Shown here: in pieces, positions 1 to 6,667 of the stretch
How the letters are laid out: each line of letters starts with the position of its first letter
Numbering within the stretch: position 1 is the stretch's first letter
From: an uncultured Oscillospiraceae bacterium
GTDB lineage: Bacteria; Bacillota; Clostridia; Oscillospirales; Oscillospiraceae
Direction: 5' to 3'
Length of the DNA: 13,900 nucleotides
Assembly (NCBI GenBank): GCA_934661715.1
Contig: CAKUJL010000016.1
Location: 1-13,900 of the forward strand
The notes under the pieces: model-generated
The model's input: only the letters and a program-made list of their open reading frames with translations
Told to the model about the DNA's origin: nothing
Databases searched by the model: none
Position numbers and translations under genes: made by a program

Positions 1-1
1 T

Positions 2-223
2 ATCCACGTCAAGGACGGTCCGGAAAACATGATCGGCTGCACGCTGCTCGGTGAGGGCTGCGGCAGATTCTCCGATGTGATGTCGCTTTTGTCGCAGCTG
101 GATTACAGCAGCTGGTTCATTTCGGAAAACTATTATCTCGCTCCGCCGATTTCCGACCACGACACCTTTGACGACGCGGCCAGAAAGGATCTGGCCACGC
201 TTCGCAAATTCGGAAACAATTAA
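2..223 (+). CDS. Sugar phosphate isomerase/epimerase, TIM barrel (C-terminal end, partial)
   Basis: The frame is open from the left edge, so the 5' part lies outside the window and only the last 73 or so residues are visible. The visible part starts IHVKDG, continues LGEGCGRFSDVMSLL and then a hydrophobic-aromatic strand ending in WFISENYY. This is the usual C-terminal pattern of the xylose isomerase-like TIM-barrel (AP endonuclease 2) family: a metal-binding H-x-K-D strand, the lGeG loop, and a last strand with the E that commonly ligates the divalent metal. Members interconvert aldoses and ketoses or epimerise sugars and inositols. The gene converges on the dehydrogenase/transketolase operon and is closed by its own terminator, so it is a separate transcript, but its sugar theme fits the neighbourhood. 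The substrate cannot be told from this fragment. Confidence 0.75.
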   Translation: MHVKDGPENMIGCTLLGEGCGRFSDVMSLLSQLDYSSWFISENYYLAPPISDHDTFDDAARKDLATLRKFGNN

Positions 224-245
224 AAAGAGTACCCCCTATCCTCCA

Positions 246-282
246 GTGCGTTCCGGCAGCCCAGCAGCCTGCCGGAGCGCAC
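246..282 (+). terminator. Rho-independent terminator after the sugar isomerase gene
   Basis: A 14-bp stem (246-259 with 269-282, one G-T wobble) closes a 9-base loop, starts 22 bases after the stop codon at 221-223 and is followed by the T-rich stretch GATTTTATTT. It is oriented to stop + strand transcription. Confidence 0.8.
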
Positions 283-307
283 GATTTTATTTCCGGTCAA
301 CGCGCAG

Positions 308-337
308 AAAAGTCCGCAGGGTTTCCTGCGGACTTTT
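308..337 (-). terminator. Terminator of the eight-gene operon (bidirectional)
   Basis: A perfect 13-bp stem (308-320 with 325-337) with a 4-base loop ends in TTTT on both strands. It lies 18 bases beyond the stop codon of the last operon gene on the minus strand, and also backs up the + strand terminator just before it. Confidence 0.85.
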
Positions 338-355
338 CGGATCGAATGGGCGGGG

Positions 356-1324
356 TTACTTCTTCTGTGCAATTGCTTCCTTTGCGGCGTTTGCGATATC
401 CTTGGGGGTCATGTGCATGAGCTCGAGGAGCTCGGGGACCTGGCCGACCTCGCCGAAGCGGTTCTGGATGCCGATGCGGCGGAACGGAACCTGGCAGGCG
501 CGGTCGCACAGAACGTCCGCAACAGCCGTGCCGAGGCCGCCGGTGACGGAGTGATTTTCCGCCGTGACAATCGCGCCGGTTTCCTTCGCGCAGGCCTCGA
601 TGGTGTCTGCGTCGATGGGCTTGATCGTGAAAATGTCGACGACGCGGGCGGAAATGCCCTCTTCCTTTAAGAGCTCGGCTGCCTTGAAGCAGTTGTCGAT
701 CATGACAGCACCCTCGGCAATCAGCGTCACGTCGCTGCCATCCTGCAAAATGTTGGCCTTGCCCAGCTCAAAGGTAGAGCCGTCTTCGTAGATCTTGTTG
801 TTGGTGGTGCGCTCGGCGCGGATGTAGTAGACGCCGAAGTTCTCGGCCGCATTCTTGACGGCCCAGCGCATGGACGTGCTGTCCGCGGGCTCCATGATGA
901 CGGCGCCGACCATCGGACGCATGAGGGCGATGTCCTCGAGCGCGTGGTGCGTGCCGCCGTTTTCACCGGGCGAGATGCCGGGCGCGGAGGCGACGATTTT
1001 GACGTTGTTCTGCGCGTAAGCACAGGAAATGTAGTTCTGGTCGCACATTCTGCGCGAGGCAAACACGGCGAACGAGTGCGCAAACGGAATCATGCCCACA
1101 GCCGACATACCGGCTGCGATGCTCGAAAGCGACTGCTCGCAGATACCGATGTCAATATACCGCTCGGGGAACTCCTTCTGGAAGTCACCGCCGAAAATGC
1201 AGTTGCCGAGGTCGGCCTCCAGATCGACAATTCTCGGATCGTTCTTTGCCAGCTCGATCGTCGTGTCGCGGTAGGCTCTGGTCGGCGCAATATCCTGAAT
1301 CTTTTCTTTACATACCTTAACCAT
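356..1324 (-). CDS. Transketolase C-terminal subunit, pair B
   Basis: 322 residues, the expected length for the pyrimidine-binding plus C-terminal domain half of a split transketolase. With its partner just upstream it should bind thiamine diphosphate and move a two-carbon ketol unit from a ketose to an aldose. The catalytic Glu is seen in GICEQ (Glu63), the conserved early Arg in PTR (Arg16), and GGTHHALEDIALMR around His126 matches the active-site loop. Aligned by eye with yeast transketolase, His469 is replaced by Ala114 and Asp477 by Asn122. These residues contact the substrate phosphate and a hydroxyl in the yeast enzyme, so the substrate is probably not a standard pentose phosphate. The ATG at 1324 is preferred over a GTG at 1345 because GAGGGAG sits 7 bases before it. 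It is the last gene of the operon. Confidence 0.88.
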   Translation of the reverse strand: MVKVCKEKIQDIAPTRAYRDTTIELAKNDPRIVDLEADLGNCIFGGDFQKEFPERYIDIGICEQSLSSIAAGMSAVGMIPFAHSFAVFASRRMCDQNYISCAYAQNNVKIVASAPGISPGENGGTHHALEDIALMRPMVGAVIMEPADSTSMRWAVKNAAENFGVYYIRAERTTNNKIYEDGSTFELGKANILQDGSDVTLIAEGAVMIDNCFKAAELLKEEGISARVVDIFTIKPIDADTIEACAKETGAIVTAENHSVTGGLGTAVADVLCDRACQVPFRRIGIQNRFGEVGQVPELLELMHMTPKDIANAAKEAIAQKK

Positions 1325-1341
1325 CTGCGTTCTCCCTCTTC

Positions 1342-2166
1342 TCACTGTAAAGCTGCAAGCTCTGCACGCATGGCCGCAAGCGCCTCATCCGCACCGGCAA
1401 ACGCGGGGCCGCGCATCGCATGGTTGGACGGAACGGCTTCCTTCGCCGGCCAGCCCTTGCCCTTGATGGTGCGCAGGTTGATGAAGCCGGGCTTGTCGGA
1501 CGCCTTGCACTGCTCGATGGCGTCGTTGATGGCGTCAACGTCGTGGCCGTCCACGTCCAGCGCGAACCAGCCGAAGTCCTCTGCCTTCTGGCGCATGTCG
1601 CCGAGGGCGGAAATGTCGTCGGTGAAGCCGTCGAGCTCCTGCTTGTTGTTGTCGAGCATGACGATGAAGTTCTTCACGCCCTTGTTGGGGGCGATAAGCA
1701 TCGTCTCCCAGACCTGCCCTTCCTGGGCCTCGCCGTCGCCGATGATGGCGTAGACCATGTTGTCCTTGCCCTGAAGCTTCAGGCCCAGCGCCATGCCGAG
1801 TGCGCACGAAACGCCCTGACCCAGAGAGCCGGTGGACATGTCGATGCCGGGGGTCTTGTTCTTGTCGGCGTGGCTGGGAAGCCGGGTGCCGAGCTCGTTG
1901 ATCGTCAGAAGCTCCTCACGCGGGAAGAAGCCTTCGATGGCAAGCGCCGCGTAAAGCGCCGGACCGCAGTGGCCCTTGGACAGGACGAGATAGTCTCTTC
2001 CGTCCCACTTGGGGTTCTTCGGATCATATTTCATCTGCTTGCCGTACAGAACGGCCAGCGCGTCCGCAATGGAAAGGACGCCGCCGACATGGCCGAAGCC
2101 ATGCTGATACATCATATTGAGCGACTCGATACGAATGTCAAGCGCCAGTTTTTTCAGTTCGTTCAA
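1342..2166 (-). CDS. Transketolase N-terminal subunit, pair B
   Basis: 274 residues forming the diphosphate-binding half of a split transketolase. The thiamine diphosphate motif GDGEAQEG begins at residue 143 and ends in DNN near 172-174. The active-site histidines are visible in FGHVGG (His26), SKGHCGPALYAAL (His66) and PSHAD (His99), followed by STGSLGQG. It would work as a heteromer with the C subunit encoded 17 bases downstream. The start is TTG, chosen because AGGAGAG lies 7 bases upstream and the N-terminal sequence LALDIRIESL matches where the family normally begins. Only 12 bases separate it from the preceding gene, so it is translated within the same transcript. It is clearly different in sequence from the pair A N subunit, so the two pairs are not a recent duplication. 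Confidence 0.88.
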   Translation of the reverse strand: MNELKKLALDIRIESLNMMYQHGFGHVGGVLSIADALAVLYGKQMKYDPKNPKWDGRDYLVLSKGHCGPALYAALAIEGFFPREELLTINELGTRLPSHADKNKTPGIDMSTGSLGQGVSCALGMALGLKLQGKDNMVYAIIGDGEAQEGQVWETMLIAPNKGVKNFIVMLDNNKQELDGFTDDISALGDMRQKAEDFGWFALDVDGHDVDAINDAIEQCKASDKPGFINLRTIKGKGWPAKEAVPSNHAMRGPAFAGADEALAAMRAELAALQ

Positions 2167-2178
2167 CTTTATTCTCTC

Positions 2179-3120
2179 CTATCTCTTCTCATTTAGAAGC
2201 TCTGCCGCGGTCTGGGCAATACCTTCCGCATCGAGCTTGCAATAGTGAATCAGATCGGCATTCTGGCCCGCGTAGACGTATTCCATCGGAACGCCGTGGC
2301 GCAGAACGAGGGCCGGGGCCTTTTCCGCGCAGAACTCTGCAACCGCGGAGCCGAGGCCGCCGTTTACGAAGTGCTCTTCCACGGTCATGATTTTTCCGGT
2401 CTTCTCCGCCGCCATTCTGACAAGCGCCTCGTCCAGCGGGAACACGGTCGGCATGGCGATGACCATGGGATCGAAGCCCTGCTGCACAAGCTGCTCTGCC
2501 GCCTCGAGAACGTTCGAGAGAATCTCGCCCGCGGCGATGAGCGCGATGTCCTTGCCGTCGCGCACGAGCTTGCCCTTGCCGATTTCAAAGTCCTCGTCGT
2601 CAAAAATCTTCGCAATCGGGGCTGTGCGCACGCGAAGATACACGGGGCCTTCATACCGGAGCATCGCCCGCATCGCGCCTTTGAGCTGGCTTGCGTCGCA
2701 CGGCGCAAGAACCGGCACATTGGGAATCAGGCGCACAAGCGCCATATCCTCGAGACCGAAGTGTGTGGGGCCGAGATCCGCGTAGTTAAAGCCGCAGTTT
2801 CTGCCGATGACCTTGACGTTCTGGTGCATATAGCCCAGATCGATTTTGAACATTTCAAACGGACGGGCCGTTGCAAACGGCGCCGGTGCGCAGAAGACAG
2901 GCGTCTTTCCCGTCGTGGCAAGGCCGGACGATACGCTCATCGCGCCCTGCTCCATGATGCCGCACTCGTAATAGCGGTCGGGGTGCGCCTTGATGAACGG
3001 GCCCATGCCGGTTCTCGGTGCGCTGTCGGTCGAAATTACACAGATTGTTTCGTTCTTTTCCGCTTCCTCGGCGGTAACCTCGCCAATGATTGCCTTGGCG
3101 TCCATCATTTCGTATTTCAT
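2179..3120 (-). CDS. Transketolase C-terminal subunit, pair A
   Basis: 313 residues, pyrimidine-binding and C-terminal domains of a second split transketolase. The catalytic Glu is in GIMEQ (Glu57), and LGPTHFGLEDMALVR includes the conserved active-site His120. By eye, the yeast His469 position is Asn108 and Asp477 is Leu116. The conserved Arg near the N terminus (yeast Arg359), present in pair B, has no clear match, the sequence there being MMDAKAI. The acceptor/donor pocket therefore differs both from classical transketolase and from pair B. The ATG overlaps the stop of the N-subunit gene as ATGA, with GGAGGT 6 bases before it, which favours coupled translation and a 1:1 complex. It could be a relative of transketolases acting on unusual sugars such as apulose phosphate or sulfofructose. 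Confidence 0.87.
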   Translation of the reverse strand: MKYEMMDAKAIIGEVTAEEAEKNETICVISTDSAPRTGMGPFIKAHPDRYYECGIMEQGAMSVSSGLATTGKTPVFCAPAPFATARPFEMFKIDLGYMHQNVKVIGRNCGFNYADLGPTHFGLEDMALVRLIPNVPVLAPCDASQLKGAMRAMLRYEGPVYLRVRTAPIAKIFDDEDFEIGKGKLVRDGKDIALIAAGEILSNVLEAAEQLVQQGFDPMVIAMPTVFPLDEALVRMAAEKTGKIMTVEEHFVNGGLGSAVAEFCAEKAPALVLRHGVPMEYVYAGQNADLIHYCKLDAEGIAQTAAELLNEKR

Positions 3121-3959
3121 GCCTTTACCTCCGCGAGCGCCTTGTCGAGCTCCTGCATTGCCTCGTTGTAGTCGGCTTCGTTGTAGGCCCAGTGGTGGCA
3201 GCTGGCCTTGCCCGCGACCTTCGAGAAGCCGCAGCCCTTGAGGGTGTTGGCGACGATGACGCTGGGCTTGCCCTTTTCAAAGGGAACGGAATCGAGCGCT
3301 TCGACGATCTGGCCCATGTCGTTGCCGTCAATGACGCGCGTGGCCCAGCCGAAGCCCGCAAAGTGCTCGGCGACGGGCTCGAAGCTCATGACGTCCTTCG
3401 TGTTGCCGCTGATCTGAAGACCGTTGTGGTCGACGATGACGCACAGGTTGTCAAGGCCATAGTGCGCCGCAACTGCCGCGCCTTCCCAGTTTGAGCCCTC
3501 CGCGAGCTCGCCGTCGCCGGTGATGACGAACACGCGCGACGGAAGCTTGTCCTGCCGCTTGCCGAGCGCCATGCCGCAGCCGAGCAGAATTCCGTGGCCG
3601 AGCGAGCCGGTGTTTGCCTCGATGCCCGGCAGCAGGTGCATGCAGGGATGGCCCGCGATGATGCTCTTGAAAGAGCCGAAGGTATCGAGCACCGAACGGT
3701 CAAAATAGCCCATCTCCGCCATCACCGCGTACTGCGCCATTGCCTTGTGTCCGGCGGACAGCAGGAAAATGTCGCGCTCCGGCATCTTGGGGTTCTTCGG
3801 ATCGACGTGCAGCGTGTGGAAATAGAGCGCCGTCACGATGTCCATGCAGGAAAACGCCGGGCCCAGATGGCCGCCGCCCTCTGCCTTGATCATCCGCAAA
3901 ACGTTTTTCCGGCCCTGGATGGCGTGCATTTTGAGTTCTCTGATATCATTTACAGCCAT
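3117..3959 (-). CDS. Transketolase N-terminal subunit, pair A
   Basis: 280 residues, diphosphate-binding half of the second split transketolase. Visible family marks are GGHLGPAFSCMDI (His31), FLLSAGHKA (His71), AGHP (His104), NTGSLGHG, and the thiamine diphosphate motif GDGELAEG from residue 148 to Asn179. A HH pair at 255-256 lies where the family has a late substrate-binding His. The gene has a ribosome site (AGAGGT, 6 bases before the ATG) and its stop overlaps the start of the C subunit by four bases. It follows the RpiB-like gene after 26 bases. Co-occurrence with an isomerase and three alcohol dehydrogenases in one operon points to a dedicated catabolic transketolase, not the housekeeping pentose phosphate enzyme. 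Confidence 0.88.
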   Translation of the reverse strand: MAVNDIRELKMHAIQGRKNVLRMIKAEGGGHLGPAFSCMDIVTALYFHTLHVDPKNPKMPERDIFLLSAGHKAMAQYAVMAEMGYFDRSVLDTFGSFKSIIAGHPCMHLLPGIEANTGSLGHGILLGCGMALGKRQDKLPSRVFVITGDGELAEGSNWEGAAVAAHYGLDNLCVIVDHNGLQISGNTKDVMSFEPVAEHFAGFGWATRVIDGNDMGQIVEALDSVPFEKGKPSVIVANTLKGCGFSKVAGKASCHHWAYNEADYNEAMQELDKALAEVKA

Positions 3960-3985
3960 AGCTTTACCTCTTACGTTTTCAGATC

Positions 3986-4459
3986 TTACTTGAACTGCTC
4001 TTCTTCAAACTCCGCAAAGCTCTTCGCGCCGTTCTTGATGCGCTCGACGCGGAATTCGGGAAGACCCTGGCCCCACTCGGTTGCGAGGAAGACGTCGATC
4101 ATTTCGTTCGCCATGCGAAGCGAGGTGGTCGTTGCGCCGAGGGCGATGATGTTGGCGTTATTGACGATTCGGCTGTCTCTTGCAATGTAGTAGCTGTCGC
4201 AGAACGCGCAGCGGGCGCCCTTGTTCTTGTTGGTCGCCATGCTGATGCCGATGCCGGTGCCGCACATGACGACGCCGAAGTCGGCGCGGCCGGAGGTAAC
4301 CTCCTGGGCGACGTTTCTGCCGACATACATGTAGGGAATCGCGTTCTGCATGTCCTGCGTGCCGACGTCGATGACCTCGTGACCCATTTCTTCCAGATGC
4401 TTCTTTACGCCTTCTCTGAGCTCCCATCCGCCGGGATCGACACCAAATGCAATTTTCAT
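3986..4459 (-). CDS. RpiB/LacAB-family sugar isomerase with altered active site
   Basis: 157 residues, normal length for the ribose-5-phosphate isomerase B / galactose-6-phosphate isomerase family, which swaps aldose and ketose forms through a base and an anion-hole loop. The core is intact: Asp8, the GHEVIDVGT strand, the base Cys66 in MCGTGIGIS, and ATNKNKGARCA. Several hallmark residues are not. The family DH motif is Asp8-Pro9, the SRxHN histidine that opens the sugar ring is Val99, the Arg of the phosphate site is Thr110, and the C-terminal RH phosphate clamp is Leu133-Pro134, leaving only Arg137. I infer an open-chain, probably non-phosphorylated or differently charged short aldose, for example a tetrose. 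LacB also lacks some of these residues but works with LacA, and no LacA partner is visible. Strong AGGAGG ribosome site. Confidence 0.85.
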   Translation of the reverse strand: MKIAFGVDPGGWELREGVKKHLEEMGHEVIDVGTQDMQNAIPYMYVGRNVAQEVTSGRADFGVVMCGTGIGISMATNKNKGARCAFCDSYYIARDSRIVNNANIIALGATTTSLRMANEMIDVFLATEWGQGLPEFRVERIKNGAKSFAEFEEEQFK

Positions 4460-4478
4460 ATGTAAGTTCCTCCTAAAA

Positions 4479-5612
4479 TTATAATCTTTCCTGATACATC
4501 GAAGCGATCATCTCTGCGTCCACGGGGCAAAGTGCCTTCGTGAGCAGCCGCTGCTTGGTATCAACAATATTCTTTGTAAAGGGCGCGATGTCCTCCGCCG
4601 TCATGCCGACCTCGGTCATAGTGCGCAGGTGCATGATTTTATCGAGCATCTGCTCGAGCTCTGCAAGGACCTTGTCCTCGTCTCCCGTAAAGCCGGCCTT
4701 CTGCACGCAGCCGGAGATGATTGCCTTGAGCTCGCGGAAGCGCGGCTGCGTGGGGCAGATCCGGTCGTAGAGCTTCAGAACCGGCAGCAGGAACTGGTAG
4801 ACGGACTCGCCGTGCGCCATATGGAATTTTTCCGCCGGGGGATAGGCCATCGCGTGCACGAGATTCGCGCCGTTCGCCGTCAGGGACATGTTGCCCATGC
4901 AGCTGGCGATCAGGAACTTGCGGCACAGCGGCACGCGGGCTTCGACGCCGTTGTTGTAGAGCTCTGCCTGGCACTCGAGGTTCGTGCGGATGGCGCTGGC
5001 CGCGATGGCAAGGCCGAACTCGTTGACCACATCCTCCGCGTACAGATACGCCTCGACCGCGTGGCTCAGCGCGTCCATGGACGAGAGGAAGAAAATTTTG
5101 AACGGGAGCTTTTCAATGAGCTCGGGAATCAGCACCGCGTGATTGACGCCCGCGCCGACGATGGCGGACTTCAGGCCGGTCGACTGCATGAAGTAGATGC
5201 CGCCGGAGGAAATTTCCGCGCCGGTTCCGCAGGTGGTGGGGATGTTGATGAGCTCGTGGGAGGCGGTGTTGGGCTCCTTTTTGTCCAGCAGGTGCGCAAA
5301 CGGATACGCGCCGTCGATGACGAGGGCCTTGGCCGTGTCCATGACGCTGCCGCCGCCGATGGCGATCATACGGCGATAGCTCTTTTCCGCGAGCGACTGG
5401 AGCATCCGGTCGATGGCCGGCTCCGAGGGCTCTCCGGTCTCAAAATCGTCGCGCACCATCGTCTGGCACGGAAGCTGCATGGGCCGGATGTAGTTTTCGA
5501 AAATGACCTTTTCGGTGAAAATCAGGTCGCTTTCATCGAGTCCGAATTCGTCTGCAAAGGCGCGGACGGTTTCAAAAAAGTGAATGTCGGGATTGACGCT
5601 GAACAGCTTCAT
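4479..5612 (-). CDS. Iron-type (group III) alcohol dehydrogenase, 4-hydroxybutyrate dehydrogenase-like
   Basis: 377 residues, full length. An NAD-binding GGGS motif at 86-89 and PTTCGTG at 125-131 mark the family. The four metal ligands can be placed at Asp180 and His184 (MDALSHAVEAY), His253 (NLVHAMAYP) and His267 (MAHGES). From memory, the whole chain runs parallel to clostridial 4-hydroxybutyrate dehydrogenase: an MKLxxxxPDI start, GEPSE near 60, AVLIPELIEKLP, VGMTAEDIAPFT and QRLL near the end. Members reversibly reduce short aldehydes, often carrying an acid group (succinic semialdehyde, sulfoacetaldehyde), with NADH. In this operon it would suit the last step, disposing of a short aldehyde and regenerating NAD. 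The start has GGAAGGG 5 bases upstream and is 2 bases from the previous stop. Substrate unproven. Confidence 0.88.
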   Translation of the reverse strand: MKLFSVNPDIHFFETVRAFADEFGLDESDLIFTEKVIFENYIRPMQLPCQTMVRDDFETGEPSEPAIDRMLQSLAEKSYRRMIAIGGGSVMDTAKALVIDGAYPFAHLLDKKEPNTASHELINIPTTCGTGAEISSGGIYFMQSTGLKSAIVGAGVNHAVLIPELIEKLPFKIFFLSSMDALSHAVEAYLYAEDVVNEFGLAIAASAIRTNLECQAELYNNGVEARVPLCRKFLIASCMGNMSLTANGANLVHAMAYPPAEKFHMAHGESVYQFLLPVLKLYDRICPTQPRFRELKAIISGCVQKAGFTGDEDKVLAELEQMLDKIMHLRTMTEVGMTAEDIAPFTKNIVDTKQRLLTKALCPVDAEMIASMYQERL

Positions 5613-5614
5613 GC

Positions 5615-6667
5615 TTACCCTTCCTTTCCGTCATCCAGCCGGATGACGCACTTGACGCAGTTCTCCTTGTCGTCGAGCGCCGTGCAGAACGCCTGCGCGG
5701 ACTGTTCGAAGGGGAACTCGTTTGTTACGATGTCCATCGCCTTGAGCCGTCCTGTGGAGATGGCCTGAATGGCGACGGGATAGGTGTTGTTGTACCGGAA
5801 CACCGCGCGGACCTCCGCTTCCTTCTTATAGAGGTTGCGGAAGCTGAACGGGACTTCCTTCAAAATGTTGCCGACCATGACGATCGTACCGCCGCGCTTG
5901 ACAATGTGGCTGGTCTGCTCGGCCGTGACCGGTGCGCCCGCGGTCTCAAAGACTACGTCGGTGCCGGCGCCGTCTGTCAGGCGCATGATCTCTTCGATCG
6001 CGTTTTTCTCGCGGGAGTTGACAACGTCGGTCGCGCCGATTTCCAGCGCCTTTTTGAGGTGGCTTTCAAAGAGGTCGCACACAATGATGCGCGACGCGCC
6101 CCAGGCCTTCGCCGCCAGCAGCGTGCACATGCCGATGCAGCCGCCGCCGAGAATGGTCACGGTCTTGCCGACGCTCACGCGGCCTCTCTGCACGGCGTGG
6201 ATGCCGACGGAAAGCGGTTCGACGAGCGCACCTTCCGTGAAGCTCATGTTGTCCGGCAGCTTATAGGTCTTGTGCGCCGCGTGGCTGATATACCGGCGCA
6301 TGCAGCCGTTTACGGGCGGCGTCGCCATAAACACGACGTCGGGGCAGAGGTTGTACCGGCCGCTCTCGCAGAACTCGCACTTGCCGCACGGCACGCCGGG
6401 CTCAACCGCGACGCGGTCTCCCACCTTCAGGTGCTTGACGTTTGCGCCGGTCTCATACACGACGCCCGCGCACTCGTGGCCCAGAATGAACGGCAGAGAG
6501 TCCGGGAAAATGGAGAACGCCTTGCCGTCGAAAAAGCCCATGTCGGAGCCGCAGATGCCGATGCGCTTGACCTCAATGCCGACCTCGTCCGGCCCGACGA
6601 CGGGCATTTCGACGTCCTGAAGTTCAAATTTTCGCACATCGGTCATAACCATTGCCTGGTTTTTCAT
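5615..6667 (-). CDS. Zinc-dependent polyol dehydrogenase (sorbitol/xylitol dehydrogenase-like)
   Basis: 350 residues, medium-chain dehydrogenase. Catalytic zinc ligands are Cys39 (GICGSD), His64-Glu65 (GHE) and probably Glu150. The structural zinc site is Cys94, 97, 100 and 108. The Rossmann motif GGGCIG is at 174-179, and an Asp at 198 ends the second strand, which favours NAD over NADP. The FRYNNTYP segment late in the chain is typical of sorbitol and xylitol dehydrogenases, which oxidise a polyol to a ketose. The start overlaps the preceding stop as ATGA, with AAGGAGG upstream. In the operon it is the best candidate for making the free ketose that feeds the transketolases. Threonine dehydrogenase-like or deoxy-sugar activity cannot be excluded. 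Confidence 0.88.
   Translation of the reverse strand: MKNQAMVMTDVRKFELQDVEMPVVGPDEVGIEVKRIGICGSDMGFFDGKAFSIFPDSLPFILGHECAGVVYETGANVKHLKVGDRVAVEPGVPCGKCEFCESGRYNLCPDVVFMATPPVNGCMRRYISHAAHKTYKLPDNMSFTEGALVEPLSVGIHAVQRGRVSVGKTVTILGGGCIGMCTLLAAKAWGASRIIVCDLFESHLKKALEIGATDVVNSREKNAIEEIMRLTDGAGTDVVFETAGAPVTAEQTSHIVKRGGTIVMVGNILKEVPFSFRNLYKKEAEVRAVFRYNNTYPVAIQAISTGRLKAMDIVTNEFPFEQSAQAFCTALDDKENCVKCVIRLDDGKEG

Noticed and set aside
1325..1345. GTG start at 1345 for transketolase C subunit B
   Set aside because: It overlaps the previous stop, but its seven extra residues lie over the ribosome site GAGGGAG that serves the ATG at 1324.
2245..3171. Long + strand open frame opposite transketolase pair A
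   Set aside because: Same mirror effect; the minus strand encodes a clear transketolase subunit with coupled starts.
3986..4459. Naming this gene rpiB or lacB outright
   Set aside because: Too many active-site and phosphate-binding residues differ for a safe functional name.
4629..5768. Long + strand open frame (379 codons) opposite the iron dehydrogenase
   Set aside because: It lies antisense to a gene with all family motifs, has low-complexity Arg/Ala/His-rich composition and matches nothing; an artefact of high-GC codon use.
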